A stretch of DNA of 34,924 nucleotides from Synergistaceae bacterium (GCA_017445405.1 JAFSUD010000045.1:1-34924), one strand, 5' to 3'. Shown: positions 7,182-15,148, counted from the stretch's first letter. Numbers and translations are program-made. The notes: generated from the sequence alone by a model not told the origin.

Positions 7182-10010
7182 CTATATTCTCATGAGCGTT
7201 AATATCGTGCTGCTCTGAATCTGGTTCGCCTGTGCAAGCATCGCACTGTTCGAGTTCATCAGGATATTCTGTTTCGTGAAGTTCAGAATCTCGCTCATGT
7301 AGTCTACATCACGTATCCTGCTGTTCGCTGCAACGAGGGCTTCAGTCTCGTCCGTCAGGTTGCCTATGTGGTGCTCTAACCGGTTCTGCGCTGCTCCGAG
7401 CTTGGCCTGCTGCATTGACACTCTGTCGATAGCTGCATCAATAAGCGATGTCGAGTAGGCTGCACGTTCACGGCTCATCACGTTTACTCCGTCAAGCCCC
7501 AGCGCGTGAGACCTCATGTCGCCTATTGCAAGCATGACATCATCACCCTCTGCTCCGCCTGTCTGGAAAACCTGCGTGTTGTCTGACAAGTGAAGGATTA
7601 CATCTGTGCCGTTGCTCTGGCCGGTGTCGTCAAGCACGTAATTCTTGAGGCTGTCATTCCATGCTGCATTGATGCCCAGCATTGAGTCAAACTCCACGTC
7701 TACATTCTTGTGCACTACTCCGCGCAGAACATTGCCCGTTATCTTCACGTTCTGGGCTATGAGGCTGTCATCATGGGCATCACGGACGGTTACCTCGTAC
7801 TTCGTCTCTTCGGAGGCCTGTATCGTGTTAAGCGATAACGTGTGCAGAAAGTCTTCATTGCCTGAGAGAGTGATTTCTCCCTTCTTTCCGGCCAGGACTG
7901 AACGTATTACAAGAGTTCCCTCCACTCCCTCAACTCCGGGCGTAGCTCCCTCAACAAATGACACAAAGTTTCCGGTGTTGTCTACATACTTTGACTGCCC
8001 TAGACCGTTAGCTATTGCGTCATTCAGCTTGCGCGTAAGGTCGTCTACTGTGTCCTCGCCGTATACCATTATGCTGGCCTGTCTGCCGTCTCCCTGCGTA
8101 AGGGTAAGTTCCTTCGGCTGGTCGAGAATATACGTCCCGTCGTTCGTCCAGAATTTATCTATGTCCCTCAGCTTCGTATGGCGGTCGGCTGCCTGTCCGA
8201 CATATCCCGCCTCAAATGACGCTATAAATCTGGTGGTATCAGTGTCGAGCTGCCCGTTAGCATCAGTAACTTTGAAGTTCGCTCCGGTCTCGAGAGTGAT
8301 TGTCCCCTGAGACACGTCGCCCTTGTCGCTCACAAAGTACTGACGGAAACTAAGCTCCGTGCTGCCGGTATTCGCTCCGTTCAGTATGTAGCCCGCAGTC
8401 TGTCCGCTGTACGCTCCGCCCTCTGACTTGCTGGGGTCTGACGTTACGGGTATGTGGGTGATGTCAAGCTCTATTGCGTTCTCGTTGTCTGGGACTTCTC
8501 CGCCCGCCTTCACTGAGTACACAAACTTTGCGTCCTTCTGAATTGACGTTATGCCAGTCTCGCCGAGCGTTATTGTTACTGCAGGTTCGTCTTCCGTGCC
8601 TCCGAACAGCTTCGCAAGGCTTACAGTGTTAGGACTCTCGCCGTCGCCTCCCATACTCAGAATGATATTGTCCTGCGTTGCCGTAGAAGTCAGGCCGTCC
8701 TGTGAGAGCTTCTGAGCTGTCGCCTTCAGAGTTACCGTGTTGGTTGCTGCGTCAATATTCTTGACCTCGAATAACACGCTCGCATTCTCTGTGTTGGCAT
8801 CACTGATTTCTACGCTGAACACATTATCTGCTGCTATGACTTCTGAATCTGCCTCGTTCACCAAAGAAACGGGCGATACTCCGGGAGCTTCAGTCTCGTA
8901 GCTTATCTTTATGCCGGTAGATGAGCCGTTAAGCCTTCCTGCGGTGAGATTCAGTGCTCCGCTCTCACTGTCAGCATCCTCAAAGCCGGAGAGTATTATT
9001 CCCTTACCGCGCGCTGCAGCAATAACCTCATCCTTCACGCCGGTAAACAGCGGCCCGTTCTCTGCGTCAGTCCTGCCCTCAAAAAATGACGACTGATCCG
9101 CAGATGTAGCTGTTCCTCCTGCGCTGCCGAAAAGGTCAGACCCCGATGTGCTCCATATCTCTACGCCGTCAGTTGTCGATACGGTTATCTTGGTTACGGG
9201 CGAGCCTATCTCTTCAGCAAAAGTTATCTCACTTTCCGCGCTGTTCACTGTTCCGCCTATGCCGTATGAGCCGGTTAATACTCCCTCCGTGCCCATCTCC
9301 GCATCTTCGGCCAACTTGATACTGTACTGTCCCGCAGGTACTTCATCAATGCTCACATCAATAGCTCCGGCATCTTTGTTAAGCACCTTGTTCTTCACTG
9401 TGCCGTCATGCTTTATCCTGAACACGTCCGACTTCTGGACTTGGGCTTTTCCTGCCTCTGCACGCACATTTATTCTGTAGTTGCCGTCAAGTGCGTATTT
9501 CTGCCCGTAGCTGTCAATTGAACGAAGGCCTCCGTTGACGATTGCGCTTACACGGCTGTCTGAGCTGCTCCAGATTACGGCGTTGTCTCCGCTGAGGATA
9601 TTTTTCCGGTTGAACTGGGTATTATTTCCCAAGTTCGTTATCTCGTCGCGGATCTCGTTTATCTCAACCTGAATGTAGCTCCGATCCTGCTGGGTAAGCG
9701 TATCATTTGCTGCCTGTACGCTCAGTTCACGCATCCTCATTAACATGCTCTGCGTCTGCTCAAGTGCTCCGGAAGCTGTCTGAATGAGGCTTATTCCGTC
9801 CTGCGAATTGTTGAGGGCTTTCTCCATGCCCCCGATGCGCGATAACATAGTCTCGCTTATCGCAAGTCCGGCTGTGTTGTCAACGTCGGCTATCTTGGTA
9901 CGCAGACCGCTTGACAGTTTCTCGAGGGAACGCTTCATCGCGAGGGAATTTCTCTGCATTATGCGCTGCCCCATTATTGCCGTCATGTCATGGTTCATTA
10001 TCATTGACAT
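7182..10010 (-). CDS. Flagellin, very large (942 aa)
   Basis: Structural subunit of the flagellar filament. The N-terminal D0/D1 region (about 1-145) has KLSSGLR, GLAISETM, NSQDGISLIQTASGAL and RMRELSVQAANDTLTQQDR; the C-terminal D1/D0 region ends LAQANQIQSSTILTLMRI. Between them is a hypervariable region of some 650 residues, making it about twice the usual flagellin size. That region contains a flagellin-IN-like segment (GEDTVDDLTRKLNDAI) and is clearly paralogous to the 960-aa flagellin next door. It differs from that neighbour at the normally conserved N-terminal motif: TKIADVDNTAG instead of NSAADDAAG. Ribosome site AAGGATGG before ATG. It lies between flaG and the NFACT gene on the minus strand. 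A weak hairpin at 10061-10096 lies just upstream. Confidence 0.95.
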   Translation of the reverse strand: MSMIMNHDMTAIMGQRIMQRNSLAMKRSLEKLSSGLRTKIADVDNTAGLAISETMLSRIGGMEKALNNSQDGISLIQTASGALEQTQSMLMRMRELSVQAANDTLTQQDRSYIQVEINEIRDEITNLGNNTQFNRKNILSGDNAVIWSSSDSRVSAIVNGGLRSIDSYGQKYALDGNYRINVRAEAGKAQVQKSDVFRIKHDGTVKNKVLNKDAGAIDVSIDEVPAGQYSIKLAEDAEMGTEGVLTGSYGIGGTVNSAESEITFAEEIGSPVTKITVSTTDGVEIWSTSGSDLFGSAGGTATSADQSSFFEGRTDAENGPLFTGVKDEVIAAARGKGIILSGFEDADSESGALNLTAGRLNGSSTGIKISYETEAPGVSPVSLVNEADSEVIAADNVFSVEISDANTENASVLFEVKNIDAATNTVTLKATAQKLSQDGLTSTATQDNIILSMGGDGESPNTVSLAKLFGGTEDEPAVTITLGETGITSIQKDAKFVYSVKAGGEVPDNENAIELDITHIPVTSDPSKSEGGAYSGQTAGYILNGANTGSTELSFRQYFVSDKGDVSQGTITLETGANFKVTDANGQLDTDTTRFIASFEAGYVGQAADRHTKLRDIDKFWTNDGTYILDQPKELTLTQGDGRQASIMVYGEDTVDDLTRKLNDAIANGLGQSKYVDNTGNFVSFVEGATPGVEGVEGTLVIRSVLAGKKGEITLSGNEDFLHTLSLNTIQASEETKYEVTVRDAHDDSLIAQNVKITGNVLRGVVHKNVDVEFDSMLGINAAWNDSLKNYVLDDTGQSNGTDVILHLSDNTQVFQTGGAEGDDVMLAIGDMRSHALGLDGVNVMSRERAAYSTSLIDAAIDRVSMQQAKLGAAQNRLEHHIGNLTDETEALVAANSRIRDVDYMSEILNFTKQNILMNSNSAMLAQANQIQSSTILTLMRI

Positions 10011-10102
10011 GTTTCAATCACCATCCTTAGTGTGTGTAATTATCTTCCCTGAATACAATATCCCCCCGTCAGTCTATGGTCGCTTATGGCGGGGGAAATT
10101 AT

Positions 10103-10498
10103 CTATAATGTTATGTCTAGGCTTCTCCGGCCTGACTTCTTTACTCGTCTCACAAAATCTACTACTTCATCGGGTGGAAACTTGCGAACTATTGTCCCGT
10201 CCTCAGAGTTTATTACACTCACCTGAACTATCGCAGCATCCTCTATTACGTTGTACTGAAGATGCCTCCTTGAGCCGATTTTCGCAAGAATTGCTTCTCT
10301 GCGCTTCTCTACCTGCTGGTCTGATTCCTGCCGATCCTGATTCTGTTTCATGTTCCGGCGTTGGGCCTCCAGTTTCTCGCGGAAGCTGTCATCATGCGCT
10401 GCTCCTGTCCGGCCTAGTGTCTTCGTCTTTACTGCCTGTCTCCGCTCTTCTACAGGGGATTGCTGAGGTGTCGGGATGCCTGTTATTCCTCCGGCCAT
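10103..10498 (-). CDS. flaG: FlaG family flagellar protein
   Basis: A 131-aa protein. The N-terminal half is charged, Gln/Arg-rich and probably disordered. The C-terminal half (about 75-131) matches FlaG: LQYNVIEDAAIVQVSVIN, then TIVRKFPPDEVVDFVRRV, corresponding to the family pattern of a beta hairpin ending in R-x-(I/F)-P-P-(D/E)-E. FlaG proteins influence filament length and often sit next to flagellin or fliD genes, as here between two flagellin genes on the same strand. Start ATG at 10496-10498 has only a modest purine-rich ribosome site. A GC-rich hairpin at 10545-10577 separates it from the upstream flagellin gene. Confidence 0.85.
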   Translation of the reverse strand: MAGGITGIPTPQQSPVEERRQAVKTKTLGRTGAAHDDSFREKLEAQRRNMKQNQDRQESDQQVEKRREAILAKIGSRRHLQYNVIEDAAIVQVSVINSEDGTIVRKFPPDEVVDFVRRVKKSGRRSLDITL

Positions 10499-10544
10499 TG
10501 CAAAACCGCCTGCCTTCCGTCATTCAGCCCGCATGTATACAAAT

Positions 10545-10577
10545 AGGGGGAAAGAGTTTTTTACCCCCCTTCCCCCT
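10545..10577 (-). terminator. Hairpin between the 960-aa flagellin gene and flaG
   Basis: AGGGGGAA at 10545-10552 and TTCCCCCT at 10570-10577 form an 8-bp stem with a pyrimidine/T-rich loop. On the minus strand it is followed by ATTTG only, so termination may be partial. It could set the excess of flagellin over flaG and the downstream genes. Confidence 0.5.
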
Positions 10578-10633
10578 GTTAATGCTGATTGCGCCTGATA
10601 CTTTACGAGCTGTTATGTCTTGGTCAGACTTGC

Positions 10634-13516
10634 TTAACGGATTAAGCTAAGGACGTTCTGAGGCTGCTGGTTTGCCTGCGCGAGCATGGAGTTACCAGCC
10701 TGAAGCATGATGTTCAGCTTCGTGAAGTTCATCATTTCCTTCGCCATGTCTGTATCGCGGATTCTGCTCTCTGCGCTGGTCAGGTTCTCGCTGGCCGTCG
10801 TCAGGTTGCTCGCCGTGTACTCTAACCTGTTCTGGTACGCTCCGAGATTTGCCCTCTGCGTGCTCACCTTGTCTATTGCGTTGTCAATGATGGTGATTGA
10901 GCGGGCTGCTCTGTCGTGGCTCATGACGTTTACGCCGTCAAGGCCGAGTGCATGTGAGCGCATGTCGCCGATGTTGAGCGCGAGGTCTTCGCCTTCGTTT
11001 GCACCGATCTGAAGCACTGTCGTGTTGTCGGAAAGGTGAAGCGTTGTCTCCTCTGTCGCTGATGAGTACACGAACTTCTTGAGGTTGTCGTTCCATGATG
11101 CGCTGATACCTGCAAGCTCGCTGAACTCTACGTCGACGTTCTCGTCAATGAGGCCCTTTGCTACGTTGCCTGTAATCTTCACGCCCTGCTTGATGACTTC
11201 GCCGGTGTGTGCGTCCTCAACGTCAACGGTGAATGAAGTCTCCTTCGACTTCTGGATCGTGTTCAGGGAGAATGCATTCAGCAGATCCTCATCGCCGGAA
11301 AGCGTGATTTCTCCGCTCTTGCCGGGCACTATTGAACGGATAAGGAATGTGCCGTCTACTGACTCAGATTCCTTCGTTGAGCCGTTGCCTACGAACGTTA
11401 CGAACTTGGTTGCGTCGTCAACATACTTCTTCTGGCCGAGACCGTCTGCAATAGCTGTGTTGAGCTTGTCGGCCACTTCGTCGAGCGTGTCGTTGGCGTA
11501 GAGGGTTACGCTGGCGGTGTTGCCGTTGCCCTGATTAAGCGTGATGGTCTTCGCGTCGTCGAGCATGAATACGCCCTCTGAGTTCCAGAACTTGTCGAGG
11601 TCGCGGAGCTTCGTGTCGCCGGTTGCTGTCTTGCCGATGTAGGCTGCGTCGAATCTGGCAAGCATTGATTCAGGGTCAGTGCTGGCATCTGCAAGTGCTC
11701 CGGTATCGCCCATGTTGAAGCGGCTTCCGGTTGACATTACTATGTCGCCCTCTTCTACGTTGCCGGTCTTCTCGTTCAGGTAGAAATTCTTGAAGTGAAT
11801 CTCTGTGTCAGCAAGATTGTCGCCGTTGAGGGTGTAGCCGAGAGTGTTACCGTTGAAGGGGCTGTCGTCCCACTTGTCTTCCCATGAGCTGTCGAGCGTG
11901 CCGGAGATATTGACCTGAATCGGCTGCTCGTTGGATTCTTCGGTCTGAGCTGTAACGAAGTACACGAACTTTGCGCCCTCAGAGACGGGGGATATTCCTA
12001 ACGTATCAATACCATCAAACTCGTTAAAGTTAATGGTTACTGAATTGCCGTTCTCCTCGCTTCCTCCGAACAGCTTATCAAGGTTCACTGCGTTCTCCTG
12101 AGGTGCGCCGTCAACTATGCTGAGCACGATATTATCCTGTGTAGCTGTTGAGTTCACGCCGTCCTGCGATAACTTGGTTGCTGTGGCCTTGAGGGTTACC
12201 TGCTGGTTGACCGTGTCGATGTTAGTTACCTCGAACAGGATGCTGGCATTCTCCATAAGGTTATCTTCGACAGTGACTGCAAATATACTGTCTGCTGCAA
12301 CTGGTGCTGCATCATTTACAGTAATTGCCGTTGTGGGGTCTACGCCGGGGGCTGCTGTCTCGTAGGTTATCTTGATGCCGGGGGCTGTCCCGTTCTTGGT
12401 TACAGTGTTCAGCGTAAATGACCCGCTGTTTTCGTCGGGTTCTTCTGCAAAACCGGAAAGGGTAATTCCCTTAGCTGCTGCTGCTGCGATGATCTCATCT
12501 TTGACACCAACAAATGAAGGCCCTTCACCGCTTGCCGTGCTCTCTGCTGTACGTCCCTCAAAGAATGACGACTGATCTGCTGCCGTAGTTCCTGCTGAGG
12601 GGTCTGCTGCCTCTGCGTACTTGAACAGGTCGGAGCCGGTTGTTGACCAGATCTCTACGCCGTCTGTCGTGGATACGGTAATCTTGGTTACTGGTGCACC
12701 GATACCATCCTGGAAAGTAATTTCGCTGTCCGTATTATTCATCGTGCCGCCGAGTCCGTAAGAACCGGTAAGAAGTCCTACTGCGTCATCACCTGCTCCA
12801 GCTCCGGGATTGGATTCTGCAAGCTCGATCTTGTAGCTTCCGGCTGCTACGTTGCTTACGGATACATCAGTTACTCCGAGATCGGTGTTGATGGTCTTGT
12901 TGATGACTACATCATCATGCTTGATCTTCATGATGTCCGACTTCTGGACTTCGCCCTGCCCGGGATCTGCCTTCACGCGGATCTTGTAGTTGCCCTCGAC
13001 GGAGACCTTCTGCCCGAACTGGTCAGTCTTGCGGAGACCGCCGTTGATGATGGCCTTCGTCTCGTTGTTGTCGCTGCTCCAGAGAGCTGCTGCGTCGCCG
13101 TTCAGAATCTTCTTCTTGTTGAACTGCGTCGTGTCGCCGATACGGGTTATCTCGTCGTTGAGCTGGTCAATCTCTACTTGGATGTAGCTTCTGTCCTGCT
13201 GCGTCAGGGTATCGTTGGCTGCCTGCACTGACAGTTCGCGCATTCTCTGAAGTATTGAGTGCGTCTCCTGAAGCGCGCCCTCTGCCGTCTGGATGAGGCT
13301 GATGCCGTCCTGCGTGTTGGCTACTGCTTTGTCCAGTCCGCCGATCTGTGCACGCATCTTCTCAGAAATCGCTAATCCTGCCGCATCGTCCGCTGCACTG
13401 TTGATGCGAAGTCCGCTTGACAGTTTCGCTATCGACTTCTGAATGCTGTTGCTCGTACCGTTCACTATGTTGTACGTCTGAAGTGCCGGTATGTTGTGAT
13501 TAATTACCATTGACAT
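10634..13516 (-). CDS. Flagellin, very large (960 aa), probable main filament subunit
   Basis: First gene of the minus-strand flagellar cluster. N-terminal D0/D1 is canonical: MSMVINHNIPALQTYN, KLSSGLRINSAADDAAGLA, NTQDGISLIQTAEGALQE, MRELSVQAANDTL. The C-terminus has ESRIRDTDMAKEMMNFTK and ends NQQPQNVLSLIR. The roughly 700-residue central region is paralogous to that of the 942-aa flagellin, sharing EIWSTTGSDLF, DQSSFFEGRT, NASILFEVTNID, LSQDGVNSTATQDNI and a LRDLDKFWNSEGVF segment before a flagellin-IN-like motif. A strong ribosome site AAGGAGGT lies before ATG, with a long structured leader and a sigma-28-like promoter upstream. It has the best regulatory signals of the three flagellins and is the least diverged at both ends, hence the suggestion that it is the main subunit (inference). 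Confidence 0.95.
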   Translation of the reverse strand: MSMVINHNIPALQTYNIVNGTSNSIQKSIAKLSSGLRINSAADDAAGLAISEKMRAQIGGLDKAVANTQDGISLIQTAEGALQETHSILQRMRELSVQAANDTLTQQDRSYIQVEIDQLNDEITRIGDTTQFNKKKILNGDAAALWSSDNNETKAIINGGLRKTDQFGQKVSVEGNYKIRVKADPGQGEVQKSDIMKIKHDDVVINKTINTDLGVTDVSVSNVAAGSYKIELAESNPGAGAGDDAVGLLTGSYGLGGTMNNTDSEITFQDGIGAPVTKITVSTTDGVEIWSTTGSDLFKYAEAADPSAGTTAADQSSFFEGRTAESTASGEGPSFVGVKDEIIAAAAAKGITLSGFAEEPDENSGSFTLNTVTKNGTAPGIKITYETAAPGVDPTTAITVNDAAPVAADSIFAVTVEDNLMENASILFEVTNIDTVNQQVTLKATATKLSQDGVNSTATQDNIVLSIVDGAPQENAVNLDKLFGGSEENGNSVTINFNEFDGIDTLGISPVSEGAKFVYFVTAQTEESNEQPIQVNISGTLDSSWEDKWDDSPFNGNTLGYTLNGDNLADTEIHFKNFYLNEKTGNVEEGDIVMSTGSRFNMGDTGALADASTDPESMLARFDAAYIGKTATGDTKLRDLDKFWNSEGVFMLDDAKTITLNQGNGNTASVTLYANDTLDEVADKLNTAIADGLGQKKYVDDATKFVTFVGNGSTKESESVDGTFLIRSIVPGKSGEITLSGDEDLLNAFSLNTIQKSKETSFTVDVEDAHTGEVIKQGVKITGNVAKGLIDENVDVEFSELAGISASWNDNLKKFVYSSATEETTLHLSDNTTVLQIGANEGEDLALNIGDMRSHALGLDGVNVMSHDRAARSITIIDNAIDKVSTQRANLGAYQNRLEYTASNLTTASENLTSAESRIRDTDMAKEMMNFTKLNIMLQAGNSMLAQANQQPQNVLSLIR

Positions 13517-13793
13517 GATGTGTTACCTCCTTGTTATGTTCGTCGTGCCCCCTGCCCTTCCGTGTGCAAAGGGCTTTTGGTAATTTCCTGCCCTCACTGG
13601 TTCTGAGGGTTGCCTGCCTCTTTCCCGAAGGAACTCTGCCGGATTACGTCTCCCTCTTGGACGCTCGCGCCCGTCCTGTGAAGTCCGGTACTGATTCGCT
13701 GCGGTGAGTGCTTTGCGCTAAAAGTAAACCTTCTATCCTTATCGCGAAAAGGTTTCTGTTGTTATGTATTACCTGTTTTGGGTATCACTCACA
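13517..13793 (-). promoter_or_regulatory. Long structured 5' leader of the flagellin operon
   Basis: Between the proposed sigma-28 promoter and the flagellin ATG lie about 270 bases without a gene. Read on the minus strand several stem-loops can form: AAACCTT/AAGGTTT, GGACG/CGTCC, a UUCG-like TTCC-TTCG-GGAA, CCTCA/TGAGG, and GCCCTT/AAGGGC just before the AAGGAGGT ribosome site. Such a leader could stabilise the mRNA or bind a regulator such as CsrA. No known riboswitch class was recognised. Confidence 0.5.
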
Positions 13794-13821
13794 TTGTCGG
13801 TGAGGCTTATTCCCTACTTTA
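13794..13821 (-). promoter_or_regulatory. Sigma-28 (FliA)-like promoter
   Basis: On the minus strand TAAAG (from 13821) is followed after 16 bases by ACCGACAA (13801-13794), close to the flagellar sigma-28 pattern TAAA-N15-GCCGATAA. The spacer is one base longer than the norm. Position upstream of a flagellin gene supports it. A second weaker match, TAAC-N14-CGCGATAA, lies nearer the gene at about 13739-13765. Confidence 0.6.
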
Positions 13822-13843
13822 GCAGAAAGTGAAATTTTTTGTG

Positions 13844-13852
13844 TGATAGAAT
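13844..13852 (+). promoter_or_regulatory. Extended -10 promoter for the divergent short transcript
   Basis: TG-A-TAGAAT with hexamer 13847-13852 and no clear -35. It points away from the flagellin promoter only 23 bases distant, and the same TGATAGAAT string occurs at 1257-1265. A transcript from here would cover the 26-codon ORF and end near the hairpin at about 14110-14132. Confidence 0.45.
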
Positions 13853-13953
13853 TATGCGCAGCGGGAAGCCGTTTCCGTGTGCATTTGCGGGGACGTGGCT
13901 TGCTAGGGGATCACTCCCGAGTAGCCTATCTTATGGTGAAAGGAAGTGATAGC

Positions 13954-14034
13954 GTGAAGACATTAATAAAGCTCCTAGAGGCTGTTACGAACCTTGTCAG
14001 AGCTATAACGGATCTAATCCGTGAATGCAAGTAA
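13954..14034 (+). CDS. Possible 26-aa amphipathic peptide
   Basis: GTG start at 13954 preceded by AAAGGAAGTGAT at 13938-13949, a fair ribosome site, and TAA at 14032-14034. The peptide (MKTLIKLLEAVTNLVRAITD, then LIRECK) would form one amphipathic helix with a C-terminal Cys and Lys. An in-frame ATG at 13933 would add 7 residues but lacks a ribosome site. Single small helical peptides followed by stable hairpins are reminiscent of type I toxins or regulatory small RNAs with a short ORF, but I recognise no family and see no obvious antisense RNA. Real translation is uncertain. Confidence 0.35.
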   Translation: MKTLIKLLEAVTNLVRAITDLIRECK

Positions 14035-14041
14035 CGTTTAT

Positions 14042-14140
14042 CCCTTACCGAAGGGCTTATGTCTTGAGGTGGGGATTGCTGCCCCCAACTTCTGCATAGC
14101 CCGTTTTGCTCCGTCCTAGCTTCCCGGGACGGCCTTATTA
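14042..14140 (+). ncRNA. Hairpin-rich 3' part of a candidate short RNA, ending in a terminator-like stem
   Basis: Three successive stems follow the 26-codon ORF: CCCTT-ACCG-AAGGG near 14043, GAGGTGGGG paired with CCCCCAACTTC near 14066-14091, and CCGTCC paired with GGGACGG near 14111-14132, followed by CCTTATTATA. Together with the promoter at 13844 this suggests a discrete RNA of about 280 nt. I looked for tmRNA, SRP RNA, 6S and RNase P signatures and saw none. Confidence 0.35.
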
Positions 14141-14148
14141 TACACCAA

Positions 14149-14177
14149 TTGCGTTTGCTCTATCTTTATGATATATT
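14149..14177 (+). promoter_or_regulatory. Promoter of the infC operon
   Basis: TTGCGT at 14149-14154, 17-base spacer, TATATT at 14172-14177, with an extended -10 TGA at 14169-14171. Transcription would start near 14184, leaving a leader of about 170 nt before infC. Confidence 0.65.
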
Positions 14178-14192
14178 TTCACTCACAGGCTC

Positions 14193-14310
14193 TCCTGCAT
14201 CGATTTCCGTATCTGCAGGGTTTCAAGAAGTCAGCACTCTGAATTTTTCTTAATCATGCATATATTCTTCAGGGCAGACTTTATGTTTCATGAGCTGACC
14301 CTGATTTTTT
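14193..14310 (+). promoter_or_regulatory. infC leader with intrinsic terminator (attenuator)
   Basis: Within the leader, CCTGCA near 14194 pairs with TGCAGG near 14214. Then TCAGGG-CAG at 14269-14277 pairs with CTG-A-CCCTGA at 14295-14304, followed by six T (14305-14310). This is a proper intrinsic terminator placed 46 bases before the infC start, so it must be read through to express the operon. In Bacillus the infC-rpmI-rplT leader is controlled by L20; a similar feedback is likely here but the L20-binding fold was not identified. Confidence 0.7.
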
Positions 14311-14356
14311 GTGTGCACTCAACAGCTGAGGCAGTTTTCGAAAGGAGGAGGAATTA

Positions 14357-14935
14357 TTGCCCGGCAATGATGATGTCGCTCCCCGCGTCAATCAGGAAAT
14401 CACTTCTCATCAAGTGCTCCTCGTTGACGAAAATGGAGTTAAAGTCGGTATCACTAATACAACCGATGCTATTCGCCTTGCTAAAGAACAATCCTTAGAT
14501 CTGGTGGAAGTCGCGCCCTTAGCCAGTCCCCCGGTCTGCAGAATTATGGATTACGGCAAGTACAGGTATCAGCTTCAGAAGAAGGAAAAAGATGCCCGCA
14601 AAAAGCAGAAGGTTCAAGAACTCAAGGAAATTAAAATGCGCCCTAAAATTGATGACCACGATTTCGACTTCAAAACTAAGGCCGTAAGAACTTTCCTTGA
14701 AAAAGGACATAGAGTTAAAGTCTCCGTCTTCTTCAGAGGAAGGGAAATGTCTTTCCTTGACAGAGGCGAAGAAGTTCTTAACAGAGTTATCGCTGAATGC
14801 GAAGATGTCGGCAGGTGCGAGGCTAAACCCGTCATGGAAGGAAGATACATGAGGCTTCTGCTTACCCCTCAGTCAGGCCCGCAGCCGTCTAAACAGTCAG
14901 CAGCTCAATCTACATCTACTACGAAGGGAGATTAA
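14357..14935 (+). CDS. infC: Translation initiation factor IF-3
   Basis: A 192-aa IF-3, which binds the 30S subunit and rejects non-AUG and non-initiator tRNA starts. The N-domain has ITSHQVLLVDENGVKVG, and the linker/C-domain has RIMDYGKYRYQLQKKEKDAR, LKEIKMRPKIDDHDF and FFRGREM. A Ser/Thr/Gln-rich tail (about 172-192) extends past the usual end. The start is TTG, set by AAAGGAGGAGG at 14341-14351; no in-frame ATG lies near (the ATGs at 14366 and 14369 are in another frame). A non-AUG start is the classical basis of IF-3 autoregulation. First gene of an operon with rpmI, rplT and pheST. Confidence 0.97.
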   Translation: MPGNDDVAPRVNQEITSHQVLLVDENGVKVGITNTTDAIRLAKEQSLDLVEVAPLASPPVCRIMDYGKYRYQLQKKEKDARKKQKVQELKEIKMRPKIDDHDFDFKTKAVRTFLEKGHRVKVSVFFRGREMSFLDRGEEVLNRVIAECEDVGRCEAKPVMEGRYMRLLLTPQSGPQPSKQSAAQSTSTTKGD

Positions 14936-14944
14936 TTTTTTCTC

Positions 14945-15148
14945 ATGTCTAAGCAGAAATTAAAGTCGCATTCTGGAGCTAAAAAACGCTTCTTCAAAAC
15001 AGCTTCAGGCAAATTTGCATACAGAAAGTGCAGCAGGTCTCATATCCTCGTACATAAAAAGCCTTCCCGTATGCGCAGGCTTAAGGAAACTGGCTACGTT
15101 ACTGATACCCTCACTGAACAGATGAGGCATCTTCTGCCCTATGACTAG
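14945..15148 (+). CDS. rpmI: 50S ribosomal protein L35
   Basis: A 67-aa basic protein with the L35 signature: KLKSHSGAKKRFFKTASGKF at 5-24, followed by a basic middle part with HILVHKKPSRMRRL. Normal length. It starts 10 bases after infC; the AGGGAG in the infC 3' end is rather far from the ATG (about 13 bases), so coupling to infC is likely. Order infC-rpmI-rplT is conserved across bacteria. Confidence 0.97.
   Translation: MSKQKLKSHSGAKKRFFKTASGKFAYRKCSRSHILVHKKPSRMRRLKETGYVTDTLTEQMRHLLPYD

Noticed and set aside
7645..8310. 221-aa plus-strand ORF inside the flagellin gene
   Set aside because: Antisense shadow of a clear flagellin coding sequence, low-complexity Ser/Thr/Pro composition and no ribosome site.
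13517..13793. c-di-GMP riboswitch in the flagellin leader
   Set aside because: Conserved GEMM motifs were not found in either orientation.
13860..14140. tmRNA, SRP RNA, 6S RNA or RNase P RNA
   Set aside because: None of their conserved sequence signatures were seen.
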